The position numbers and the translations under genes are program-made. The notes under the pieces are model-generated. The model was not told where the DNA came from. It saw nothing but the letters and a program-made list of their open reading frames with translations, and made no database searches. From Deltaproteobacteria bacterium (GTDB lineage Bacteria > Myxococcota_A > UBA9042 > DTJE01): DNA of 8,565 nt. The stretch is taken from assembly GCA_016784945.1 (NCBI GenBank), contig JADHTP010000126.1:1-8565 (forward strand), written 5' to 3'. Position 1 is the first letter of the stretch. The number at the start of each line of letters is the position of its first letter. Shown in pieces: positions 1-6,743 of the stretch.

Positions 1-2121
1 CGGGCCGACGGCCGCTTCGAGTTCACCTGGACCACGCTGCCGGGAGGCCCGGACATCGCCTATTTCCGGTTGCGACCACGGGTGGACTCCCAGGAAGGCT
101 TCTACGGGCTGGGGAACTGGCACGACCACGTGAACCACCGGGGGCGCACCCGGGCCATGCAGATCGAAGTGGACCTGGAGTCGGAAAGCGGCGTAAACGA
201 GGGCCACGTACGGATCCCCCTGCTCATCGGCACCCGGGGGTGGGGAATCTTCGTGGAGTCCCTGCACGGCGGCGTGTTCGATGTGGCCGTGCAGGGGGAC
301 GACCTGGTGGAGACCACCTGGGGCACCGGCCCCGATTCCGGTGACGGCCTGACCTTCCACCTGTTCGGATCGGAGCATCCCCTGGACGTCACACGGCACT
401 ACTACGACGTCACGGGCTACCCCGGACTTCCGGCCCGATGGGCGCTGGGGCCCCTGATCTGGCGGGACGAAGGCGTGGACCAGGCAAAGGTCCTGGACGA
501 CCTGGAACGGATCCGCGAAAACGACCTGGCCTGCAGCGGCTACTGGATCGACCGGCCCTATGCCAGTGCCGTGAACTCCTTCGACTTCAAGCCCGACGAC
601 TACGCCAACCCCAAGGCCATGATCGAAACGGCCCACGACCTGGGCTTCCGCATGGCCCTGTGGCACGCCCCCTACGTGGACCCCAAGGAAGACGGATCCA
701 AGGCCCTGAACCAGCACGCCAAGGAGCAGGGGTTCTTTGCGCCCCTGATCGGGCTGACCTTCGCCAAGTGGGGCGACATCATCGACTTCACCAACCCAGA
801 CGCCTTCGCCTGGTGGCAGTCGCTGGTGAAGACCTACACGGACCTGGGCATCGAAGGGTTCAAGCTGGACTACGCCGAGGAGGTGCAACTGGGGGCCTTC
901 GGCATGCGCACGGCCTGGGAATTCCATGACGGCAGCGACGAGCGCACCATGCACCACGCCTACCAGTGGTGGTATCACAAGGTCTACGCCGAGATGCTGC
1001 CAAAGGAAGGCGGGTTCCTCACCACCCGGACCGGACTGTACGGGGATCAGGTCCACGGCGTGGTCATCTGGCCCGGCGACCTGGACGCCTCCTTCCACCT
1101 GCACCGCCAGGAATTCCTGGACGAGGGCTACCCGAAGCTGGCCGTGGGCGGCCTGCCCGCGTCCATGATCTACGGGCTGGGCCTGGGGCCATCGGGTTTC
1201 CCCTTCTACGGCGCGGACACGGGCGGCTACATCGACATCAACGGAGGCCCCCCGGACAAGGAACTGTTCACCCGGTGGATGCAGCAGACGGCCCTGTCGT
1301 CCGTGATGCAGGTGGGCAACGGCGAAAGCACCGTGCCCTGGGAACTGGGCGGTGAGGATGGATACGACCAGGAAATGCTGGACTGGTACCGGGAGTATTC
1401 CAGGCTGCACCTGCGGCTTTTCCCCTATGAATGGACCTACGTAAGGCAAATCGCCGAAACCGGCCGTCCCATCCAGAGACCCTACGGGCTTGTCTACCCG
1501 GAACAGGGCGAGCACCCCTGGGACCAGTATCTGTTCGGCGACGACCTTCTGGTGGCCCCGGTGATGGTCCGGGACGGCAGGGAACGGGACGTCACCTTCC
1601 CTGCGGGGGGATGGTACGACTGGTGGACGGGTGAGCGTTTCGACGGCCCCGCCACGAACAAGGTGGACGCCCCCCTGTCCAGGCTGCCCCTCTACCTGAG
1701 GACCGGGGGCATGGTGCCCCTGCTGAGGCCCACCATCGACACCCTGGCGCCCGTCACGGACCCGGTGGCCATCGATTCCTACGCCACCACGCCGGGGATT
1801 CTCACGGTCCGGGTGGCCCCTGGGCCCGCGTCCACCTTCACCCTGTTCGACGGGGCGTCGTTCACCCAGGAAGACACGGACCAGTCCCTGACCCTGACCT
1901 CCGGGGACGGAGAGGAGTTCAAATACGGCACGCTGTTCGAGGTGATGGCCATGGAGTCCAAGCCCGGCTCGGTGACGGACGGGGGCGCGCCCCTGGGCGA
2001 AAAGGCCGACCTGGCGGCACTGGAGGCCGCCGTTGACGGGTGGTGGTGGGAAGCGGGCCGGGGCGGCATCCTCTGGGTCAAGGTGGGCCCAGGTGACCAC
2101 CAGGTGGTGGTGAAGCCCTGA
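1..2121 (+). CDS. Glycoside hydrolase family 31 (alpha-glucosidase/alpha-xylosidase type), 5'-truncated by window edge
   Basis: GH31 enzymes are retaining hydrolases that remove terminal alpha-linked sugars; the exact substrate cannot be read here. The frame is open from base 1, so the gene starts upstream and 706 residues are visible (numbered from the first codon). Seen in order: an N-terminal beta-sandwich ending in GFYGLG (33-38); a TIM barrel with YWID (181-184); the nucleophile motif FKLDYAEE, with Asp290 as the expected nucleophile; Arg343 and WPGD, with Asp360 as the expected acid/base; and GADTGG (404-409). Beta-sheet domains follow, with the family-typical stretches DDLLVAPV and LPLYLRTGGMVPLL. 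The usual barrel R-x-H motif after the W-x-q segment appears as QVGNG (1309-1323), which hints at unusual specificity. Family assignment is secure. No signal peptide can be judged because the N-terminus is missing. The TTG at 70 lies inside the conserved domain and is not the start. Confidence 0.93.
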   Translation, partial: RADGRFEFTWTTLPGGPDIAYFRLRPRVDSQEGFYGLGNWHDHVNHRGRTRAMQIEVDLESESGVNEGHVRIPLLIGTRGWGIFVESLHGGVFDVAVQGDDLVETTWGTGPDSGDGLTFHLFGSEHPLDVTRHYYDVTGYPGLPARWALGPLIWRDEGVDQAKVLDDLERIRENDLACSGYWIDRPYASAVNSFDFKPDDYANPKAMIETAHDLGFRMALWHAPYVDPKEDGSKALNQHAKEQGFFAPLIGLTFAKWGDIIDFTNPDAFAWWQSLVKTYTDLGIEGFKLDYAEEVQLGAFGMRTAWEFHDGSDERTMHHAYQWWYHKVYAEMLPKEGGFLTTRTGLYGDQVHGVVIWPGDLDASFHLHRQEFLDEGYPKLAVGGLPASMIYGLGLGPSGFPFYGADTGGYIDINGGPPDKELFTRWMQQTALSSVMQVGNGESTVPWELGGEDGYDQEMLDWYREYSRLHLRLFPYEWTYVRQIAETGRPIQRPYGLVYPEQGEHPWDQYLFGDDLLVAPVMVRDGRERDVTFPAGGWYDWWTGERFDGPATNKVDAPLSRLPLYLRTGGMVPLLRPTIDTLAPVTDPVAIDSYATTPGILTVRVAPGPASTFTLFDGASFTQEDTDQSLTLTSGDGEEFKYGTLFEVMAMESKPGSVTDGGAPLGEKADLAALEAAVDGWWWEAGRGGILWVKVGPGDHQVVVKP

Positions 2122-2152
2122 ACGGTGGACGGCAGGCAGCAGACGGTGGACG
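2122..2152 (+). repeat. Degenerate heptamer tandem repeat
   Basis: The gap between the GH31 stop and the next gene is almost entirely 7-base units: ACGGTGG (2122), ACGGCAG (2129), GCAGCAG (2136), ACGGTGG (2143) and a partial ACG (2150). The 10-mer ACGGTGGACG occurs at 2122-2131 and again at 2143-2152, exactly three units apart. The last GGTGG also lies 6 bases before the next ATG and may serve as a weak ribosome binding site. The array is short, and no function is known. Confidence 0.5.
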
Positions 2153-2155
2153 CCC

Positions 2156-2572
2156 ATGTCTGATTTCCCGGTTTCACAGGAAAAGACCCGGGCCCTCGAA
2201 GAAAAGATGGCCCGCTTCGGGGTCCGGGAAGAGGACCTGGACGAAAGCTTCGTGAGGTCCAGCGGCCATGGCGGCCAGAAGGTCAACAAGACATCGTCCT
2301 GCGTCCAGCTGGTCCACCGCCCCACGGGCATCACGGTGAAGTGCCAGCAGGAGCGATCCCAGGCCCTCAACCGGTACCTGGCCCGCCGGATCCTGGTGGA
2401 CAAGATCGAAGAAAAGGTGCTGGGCGAGCGCAGCGAACGCCGGAAAGCCATGGAGAAGATCCGTCGCCAGAAACGAAAACGCAGCAAACGGGCCAAGGAA
2501 AAGATGCTCAAGGCCAAGCACCACCGGTCCGCGATCAAGGCCACCCGGAAACCCCCGTCCGACAATGACTAG
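2156..2572 (+). CDS. Peptide chain release factor-like protein (GGQ domain, MTRFR/C12orf65-like ribosome rescue factor)
   Basis: This is a 138-residue protein made only of the class I release-factor catalytic domain plus a basic tail. The GGQ triplet that drives peptidyl-tRNA hydrolysis is at residues 39-41 in SSGHGGQKVNKTSS, followed by the conserved TGITVKCQQERSQALNRY stretch. The C-terminal ~55 residues are very rich in Lys and Arg, as in ArfB and MTRFR, where the tail binds rRNA or the mRNA channel. There is no codon-recognition domain, so it is not RF1 or RF2. The wording around GGQ and the KCQQ.RS..QNR-type stretch is closer to mitochondrial MTRFR (C12orf65), which releases peptides from stalled large subunits, than to ArfB as I remember these families. 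A role in releasing nascent chains from stalled ribosomes is inferred. It starts at ATG 2156, 34 bases after the GH31 stop, with only a weak GGTGG upstream. Confidence 0.88.
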   Translation: MSDFPVSQEKTRALEEKMARFGVREEDLDESFVRSSGHGGQKVNKTSSCVQLVHRPTGITVKCQQERSQALNRYLARRILVDKIEEKVLGERSERRKAMEKIRRQKRKRSKRAKEKMLKAKHHRSAIKATRKPPSDND

Positions 2573-2575
2573 CCC

Positions 2576-2595
2576 GCCGGATTGTGGCCTCCGGC
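2576..2595 (+). other. Short inverted repeat after the release-factor gene
   Basis: GCCGGA (2576-2581) and TCCGGC (2590-2595) can form a 6-bp stem with an 8-base loop, starting 3 bases after the release-factor stop codon. No T-run follows, so this is at best a weak attenuator or terminator. The rest of the 50-base gap up to the radical SAM gene shows no clear promoter or Shine-Dalgarno sequence. Confidence 0.25.
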
Positions 2596-2622
2596 CCTTG
2601 ATCCTGATACTCTTCCATCGCC

Positions 2623-4020
2623 ATGCGCGTGTTGTTTTCAAACACCTGCTACCAGGAACGGGTGGAATACACTTCGCTGATCAGCGTGGTGCCCCCTCTG
2701 GAACTCGCCTACTGCGCTGCCCTGGTCCGTCGTGACCTGCCGGGAGCCGAAGTGTCCATCATCGACGCCAACGTGGAGGGCCTGGGCGAGGAAGAGCATG
2801 CCCGGCGCATCCGGGATGCATCGCCCGACCTGGTGGTCTTCTGGGCCGCCACTTTTTCCATCAACGCGGTTCGACGCCTGGTGGCATCCCTTGAGGACCT
2901 GGACACCTTCGTGGCCCTTACGGGGCCCCACGGGACGGCCCTGCCTTCCGAGGTGATGGAGGAGATCCCGGGTCTTGACGTGGTCATCCGGGGGGAACCG
3001 GAACACACGGTCCTGGAGCTGGCGCGAGCACGGGAGGCCGACGCGTCCCTGGCCGAAGTGAAGGGCCTGCACTACCGGGACCGGGATGCAGTCCATCAGA
3101 CCGGGGAACGGGTGGACATCGGGGCCCTGGATTCCCTGCCGTTTCCCGCCAGGGACCTGCTGCCCAATCACCTGTATTCGTCCCCCTATTCATACCGGGT
3201 CACGGCCCTGCGGACCACGAGGGGCTGCCCGGGCAAGTGTCGGTTCTGCGACAGCCACCTGCTGGTGGGCCACCGCATGCGGACCCGGGACGCGGTCCTG
3301 GTGGTGGACGAGATCGAGGGGTGCGTCAAGGCCTGGGGGACCGACTATTTCGCCATCGTGGACCACACCTTCACGGGCAAGCGTTCCTTCGTGGTGGCCG
3401 TGTGCGAGGAGATCATCCGACGGGGGCTCCACCGGCGGATCCGGTGGGTGTGCAACACCCGGGTGGACATGCTCAACGACGAGATGCTGACCCTCATGCG
3501 GCGCTCGGGCTGCCTGCAGATCGGCATCGGCATCGAAAGCGGGGACAATGCCCGGCTCTCCGAGGTGAAGAAGGGGATCACCGAGGACCAGATCCGGGAC
3601 GCCATCCGCCGTATCAAGCGTCATGGGATCATCGTCATGGGATACACCATCATCGGATTCCCCACGGACACGGCCGAAAGGATCGCCCGGACCCGGGACC
3701 GGATCCTGGAGTTCGATCCCCACACCCTTCAGCTGTCTTTCGCCACGCCCCTGCCCGGGACCGACCTTCGGGAGGACTGCCTGAAGGAGGACCGGATCCT
3801 GTCCGACGACTGGGACGACTACGTGTTCCTGCGGAAGTCCATCATCCGCAACGACACCCAGTCCCAGGCTGAGCTGGAAGGCCTGCGACGGAACGTTGTC
3901 AAGAAATTCTACCTGAGGCCGGGCAAGCTCTTTCAACTGGGCTGGTTCCTGGCCGTTCGCGCCCGTCCCAGTTACCGGGCGGTGCTCCGCGCTTCCTGGA
4001 AGGTCCTGAGGAACATGTAG
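2623..4020 (+). CDS. B12-binding-domain radical SAM protein
   Basis: This is a 465-residue enzyme with the two-part layout of the cobalamin-dependent radical SAM (BchE-like, class B) group. Residues 1-140 form the Rossmann-like B12-binding domain: RVLFSNT at the start, VVPPLELAYCAALVRR (22-37), VSIIDAN (44-50) and the end motif VIRGEPEHTVLEL (121-133). It lacks the DxHxxG histidine, as is usual in this group. The radical SAM core follows, with TTRGCPGKCRFCDS placing Cys202, Cys206 and Cys209 as ligands of the 4Fe-4S cluster. GIGIESGD (301-308) and YTIIGFP (341-347) are typical SAM-barrel segments. The C-terminal tail (VVKKFYLRPGKLF) is also typical. Family members carry out radical methylations, ring formation or hopanoid/bacteriochlorophyll-type modifications; nothing here identifies the substrate. 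ATG 2623 fits the domain start, though no clear ribosome binding site precedes it. The nearby nifU/nifS system could supply its cluster, but that is inference. Confidence 0.92.
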   Translation: MRVLFSNTCYQERVEYTSLISVVPPLELAYCAALVRRDLPGAEVSIIDANVEGLGEEEHARRIRDASPDLVVFWAATFSINAVRRLVASLEDLDTFVALTGPHGTALPSEVMEEIPGLDVVIRGEPEHTVLELARAREADASLAEVKGLHYRDRDAVHQTGERVDIGALDSLPFPARDLLPNHLYSSPYSYRVTALRTTRGCPGKCRFCDSHLLVGHRMRTRDAVLVVDEIEGCVKAWGTDYFAIVDHTFTGKRSFVVAVCEEIIRRGLHRRIRWVCNTRVDMLNDEMLTLMRRSGCLQIGIGIESGDNARLSEVKKGITEDQIRDAIRRIKRHGIIVMGYTIIGFPTDTAERIARTRDRILEFDPHTLQLSFATPLPGTDLREDCLKEDRILSDDWDDYVFLRKSIIRNDTQSQAELEGLRRNVVKKFYLRPGKLFQLGWFLAVRARPSYRAVLRASWKVLRNM

Positions 4021-4027
4021 GGCGGGG

Positions 4028-4063
4028 ACGTTGATCGTTCATCGTTTGATCGTTGATCGCTTG
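4028..4063 (+). repeat. Degenerate ATCGTTG-type heptamer array
   Basis: Just after the radical SAM stop codon come ACGTTG (4028), ATCGTTC (4034), ATCGTTTG (4041), ATCGTTG (4049) and ATCGCTTG (4056). These are units of 6 to 8 bases centred on a 7-base period, and AT-richer than the flanking coding DNA. The last unit runs into the first palindromic unit at 4059. The array is noncoding and its function is unknown. Confidence 0.6.
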
Positions 4064-4091
4064 CAGGGGACGGTCTCCAGACCGTCCCACC
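4059..4091 (+). repeat. REP-like palindromic unit, copy 1
   Basis: A perfect 10-bp inverted repeat pairs 4067-4076 with 4079-4088: GGGACGGTCT, CC, AGACCGTCCC. It aligns without gaps over 33 bases to the reverse complement of 4101-4133. The shared parts are CTTG, AGGGG, the self-complementary core TCTCCAGA and CCC. The stem bases in between (ACGG with CCGT) differ from copy 2 but remain fully paired. It lies downstream of the radical SAM gene and could act as an RNA hairpin at its 3' end, but no T-run follows. Confidence 0.75.
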
Positions 4092-4100
4092 GGTCGTCCA

Positions 4101-4133
4101 GGCGGGCGACTCTGGAGAGTCGCCCCTACAAGG
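4101..4133 (-). repeat. REP-like palindromic unit, copy 2 (inverted)
   Basis: This is the inverted partner of the unit at 4059-4091, with a 9-base spacer between them. A perfect 10-bp inverted repeat pairs 4104-4113 with 4116-4125: GGGCGACTCT, GG, AGAGTCGCCC. Read on the - strand it has the same frame (CTTG, AGGGG, TCTCCAGA, CCC), with CGAC/GTCG in place of ACGG/CCGT. The unit ends at 4133, directly next to the lemA stop codon at 4134-4136, so it would form the first hairpin in the lemA 3' untranslated region. The head-to-head pair is arranged like a BIME/REP element. Confidence 0.75.
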
Positions 4134-4718
4134 TCACGATCCACTGTCGGAAAAGGGGCTTACGGACAGGTCGCGGCGCTCCACATCGGTGGCCTCGAAG
4201 AGGTCCCGGCGTTCATACCGGAACAACCGGGCCACGAGCACGTCGGGGAACTGCTCGATGCGGATGTTGATGCGATTCACGCTCTCGTTGTAGAGTTCCC
4301 GGCGGTCCGCTATCTGGTCCTCCAGTTCGCTGACGCGGCGCTGCAATCCCAGAAAATGACGGTCCGCCTTCAGGTCGGGGTAGGCCTCCACCCGGGCGTA
4401 CAGGTCCACCAGGGCCCTCGCCAGCCCCGCCTCGGCGCTGGACTTGCGGGACACGGAGTCCGCCCCGACGGCCGCGCTGCGCGCCCGGGTCACGGTCTCC
4501 AGGGTGTCCCGTTCGTGCTTCATGTATCCCTTGCATGCCGCCACCAGGTTGGGTATCTCGTCCCAACGCTGCTTGAGGAGGACGTCCACGTTGGACCAGG
4601 CCTTGTCCACGTTGTTCTTGAGCCGGATCAGCCCGTTGTAGATCCCGATGCCGTAGACCAGCAGCCCCACCACCAGCAGGAACCCGACCGCTTCCACCAT
4701 CGCCAGCGCACCGTCCAT
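4134..4718 (-). CDS. lemA: LemA family membrane protein
   Basis: This 194-residue protein has the LemA layout: a short N-terminus, one membrane helix at about residues 8-26 (VEAVGFLLVVGLLVYGIGIYN) and a long helical domain. The hallmark LemA stretch begins with YNGLIRLKNNVDKAWSNVDV and LLKQRWDEIPNLVAACKGY. The C-terminal part (ELYNESVNRINIRIEQFPDV) is the usual LemA end, matching the family's YN..V..YN..I..FP. The orientation expected for the family is an N-terminal anchor with the helical bundle outside the cytoplasm. The biochemical role of LemA in bacteria is not settled. The start at 4718 is chosen because its ATG overlaps the upstream stop as TGATG and has GGGGAGG 6 bases upstream; a longer in-frame start at 4754 would run back into the neighbour. 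It is coupled to the GIDE-domain gene, a pairing that suggests a joint membrane function. Confidence 0.93.
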   Translation of the reverse strand: MDGALAMVEAVGFLLVVGLLVYGIGIYNGLIRLKNNVDKAWSNVDVLLKQRWDEIPNLVAACKGYMKHERDTLETVTRARSAAVGADSVSRKSSAEAGLARALVDLYARVEAYPDLKADRHFLGLQRRVSELEDQIADRRELYNESVNRINIRIEQFPDVLVARLFRYERRDLFEATDVERRDLSVSPFSDSGS

Positions 4719-4731
4719 CAGCCGCCTCCCC
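4716..4731 (-). promoter_or_regulatory. TGATG stop/start overlap with ribosome binding site of lemA
   Basis: On the - strand GGGGAGG (4731-4725), a 6-base spacer and ATG (4718-4716) form a strong start. The upstream stop TGA (4720-4718) shares one base with this ATG. The arrangement decides the lemA start and indicates translational coupling, so the two proteins are probably made together. Confidence 0.8.
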
Positions 4732-6565
4732 ATGACCAGGTGGCCATCATCCACACACCGCCCAGAAACAACCCCAGACCTCCGATCACTCCCACCCAGG
4801 TCGACACGGCCAGCCGGCGGACCAGCTTTTCCTCGCTACGGTCGGAGATCAGGAAGAGTCCGCCCGTCTCGCCCCCACCGATCAGGGCGCAGTCCGTGGA
4901 TTCGGCTGCCGGATCGAGCCGCTCGTCCAGGATCTCCGATTGCACCGTGGCAACCGCCGCAGCCCATTCCCTGTCGTCGATGTGACCGTCACCATTGATG
5001 TCGAAACCGGCCAGCCTATCCTTGTCCCGCTTCAGGGCCCGCAGTCGCATTGCCAGTTCCCGTCTCCGGTCCGGCGGCTCTACCTGGACCGGACGGGCCA
5101 TGCCCATGACCAGGACGTGGCCATAGGACGGAATGCATTCCTCGATGGCCCGCGTCCGCCCGCCCACGTCGGACAGTCCCAGCTTCGAGGTCCCGCCCCC
5201 CAAGTGGAGGGTCCGCCGGTTGGACAGGTCGAACCTGGCGCCCTGGGGCAGGACCAGGATCTCGCCGGTTTCGTCCCTGATCCCGAAGGGTATGGCGCTG
5301 CTGGATCCGTTGGCCACGGTCCTCCACCGGGTTCGGCCTCTCACGTCCCTTGCAAACTCCTGCAACTGGTATCGGAAATAGACGCAGTCCACGTCCCCGT
5401 AGGGGCTCCGCATGGGCACCCGGGGAACGGCGGTCCCCACCACCTCCACCCTGCCCATGGCCAGAGAACGGATCCGGCTGATGGGATAGTCCTCCAGCAG
5501 CCGCTTCTGCTTCCAGTTACCGAAGCCGTACAGGAGAAGAAAGGCCCCGCCGGCCATACCGGCCAGACCCAGCGGCGCCGCGCCCTGGGTGACCCGGATG
5601 GCCGAAAGACCGATGGCGGCCACCGCCACGAGGCCCAACGACACCCACAGGGGCCCCACCTTGAGCAGGGCCTCGCGGGTCCGGGCGCCGGCCCCAAGAG
5701 CGGGGAAAAAACCGCCTTCGGAGGTTCCAAGTGCCGCCGCGGGCAGGCTCGATAGGGCCGAGGGGGTCGTGCTCGCGGCGCTCGCGTTCACGGCGGGCGC
5801 CCTGACGATCATCCCGGCCCGCCACAGGGACAGGGCCACCAGGGCGTGGCGCTCGAAACGGACCAGGGCCTCTTCGGACTCTGGCACGGGGGCGCGGGTA
5901 TTCACCGGCAATTCGTCGGCCAGCCCGAAGTCCACGTCCAAATGGACCCGCCCGGCGCTGGTCGCCACAAGGTCCAGGAGGACCCGCATGTTGTGGGCCA
6001 CGCTCAGGCCCGCAACCTTGCCCATTGATGGATATCTAAAGCCCCGGGCCTTGATGAAGACGCCCTGTCCCCCGGAGGCGTCGAACAACCGGAGGGCGGC
6101 ACGGCCCTTGATGAAGGCGTTCAGCCGGCGTTCCTGACTCTCGTTCTCGTTCCTCAGAAGCCACCGGACCACCGCATCCCGGCGTGCGTCCAGATCACCC
6201 ACCACCATCAGCAGGCGGGACTGGCGGTCCACCCGCAGCACGATCCCTTCGTCCCGACCCAGAAAGACCAGCGAATCGCCTTCCTGCCTCAGACTCACGG
6301 CCCGCTCGGGCCTCGAAGGGCTCCGCAGTTCCTCCTCGGTGACCACCACCGCCCTGTATCCCGCTTCCTTCAATCGATCGCAGGCCTGCTCCAGGGGCTG
6401 TGGGTCCGTGTCCTTGGCCAGAAGACTGGCCCCGGGCTTCAGGAGCCGGTGACGCACGTCGTAGGGGGCATGACCCAGGGCTTCCGCCACGGCGGCGGCG
6501 TGGTGCTCGATGTCCTCCCTGAGGGCCCATTCGGGATTCAGCACCAGGAAATGGCGACCTCTCAT
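4718..6565 (-). CDS. GIDE-domain membrane protein with EF-hand loop and unfamiliar N-terminal region
   Basis: This is a 615-residue protein (numbered from ATG 6565). Residues 1 to about 255 are soluble and not recognised; KPGASLLAK...LKEAGYRAVVV (about 43-75) weakly recalls an L7/L12-like module. An Ala/Ser/Pro-rich linker covers about 256-295. Two membrane helices lie near 305-325 and 329-349. Then comes the GIDE signature (relative of the MULAN E3 ligase intermembrane domain): LLEDYPISRIRSLAMGRVEV, followed by SPYGDVDCVYFRYQLQEF and a beta-rich region. An EF-hand loop, DINGDGHIDDRE (522-533; bases 4967-5002), has all the canonical calcium ligands. A last helix spans about 588-608. There is no RING domain, so no ligase activity is expected. 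ATG 6565 is preferred because GGAG lies 9 bases upstream; GTG 6583 is possible. A TAGAAT at 6613-6608 could be a -10 box, but no good -35 is visible. Function is unknown, probably shared with the coupled lemA. Confidence 0.82.
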   Translation of the reverse strand: MRGRHFLVLNPEWALREDIEHHAAAVAEALGHAPYDVRHRLLKPGASLLAKDTDPQPLEQACDRLKEAGYRAVVVTEEELRSPSRPERAVSLRQEGDSLVFLGRDEGIVLRVDRQSRLLMVVGDLDARRDAVVRWLLRNENESQERRLNAFIKGRAALRLFDASGGQGVFIKARGFRYPSMGKVAGLSVAHNMRVLLDLVATSAGRVHLDVDFGLADELPVNTRAPVPESEEALVRFERHALVALSLWRAGMIVRAPAVNASAASTTPSALSSLPAAALGTSEGGFFPALGAGARTREALLKVGPLWVSLGLVAVAAIGLSAIRVTQGAAPLGLAGMAGGAFLLLYGFGNWKQKRLLEDYPISRIRSLAMGRVEVVGTAVPRVPMRSPYGDVDCVYFRYQLQEFARDVRGRTRWRTVANGSSSAIPFGIRDETGEILVLPQGARFDLSNRRTLHLGGGTSKLGLSDVGGRTRAIEECIPSYGHVLVMGMARPVQVEPPDRRRELAMRLRALKRDKDRLAGFDINGDGHIDDREWAAAVATVQSEILDERLDPAAESTDCALIGGGETGGLFLISDRSEEKLVRRLAVSTWVGVIGGLGLFLGGVWMMATWSWGGG

Positions 6566-6705
6566 GACGACGGACTCCGGCACACAGGATCAACAGGGAC
6601 TGTTTCTATTCTAGCGTGTAAGGAAAACGACGTCCGGGACGACTCATGCATGAAGGAATAAGAAAACCCATTCCTCCTTCATCCTTCTTCCCATGCCCCA
6701 ACTCA

Positions 6706-6731
6706 CCCCGGACCGTTTCGACGGTCCGGGG
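6706..6731 (-). terminator. Strong hairpin, likely 3' end of the nifU-nifS operon
   Basis: A perfect 11-bp GC-rich stem pairs 6706-6716 (CCCCGGACCGT) with 6721-6731, closed by a four-base loop (TTCG on +, CGAA on -). It starts 12 bases past the stop codon of the small zinc-ribbon gene and before the GIDE-domain gene, where a terminator is expected. Neither side has a proper T-run, so termination may be factor-assisted, or the hairpin may only stabilise the 3' end. Confidence 0.55.
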
Positions 6732-6743
6732 CCTGTCTGTCTT

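Noticed and set aside
3190..3936. 248-codon ORF on the - strand opposite the radical SAM gene
   Set aside because: It is antisense to the CxxxCxxC core and has no recognisable domain.
4134..4754. Longer lemA starting at 4754
   Set aside because: The extra 12 residues overlap the upstream gene, while ATG 4718 has a strong ribosome binding site and the TGATG overlap.
4053..4985. 310-codon ORF on the + strand opposite lemA and the GIDE-domain gene
   Set aside because: Its product is low-complexity (Gly/Pro/Val/His-rich), it crosses the palindrome pair, and it covers two well-supported - strand genes; a GC-driven shadow.
4940..5755. 271-codon ORF on the + strand opposite the GIDE-domain gene
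   Set aside because: The translation is Gly/Pro/His/Gln-rich with no family motif, and it is antisense to the conserved GIDE and EF-hand region.
6631..6641. Palindrome CGTCCGGGACG as a possible operator before the GIDE-domain gene
   Set aside because: It is too short to stand out in GC-rich DNA, has no second copy nearby, and matches no recognised regulator site.
6650..6682. Inverted repeat ATGAAGGA ... TCCTTCAT with a 17-base gap
   Set aside because: The stem is AT-rich with a long loop and lies in a purine/pyrimidine-skewed stretch where such matches arise by chance.
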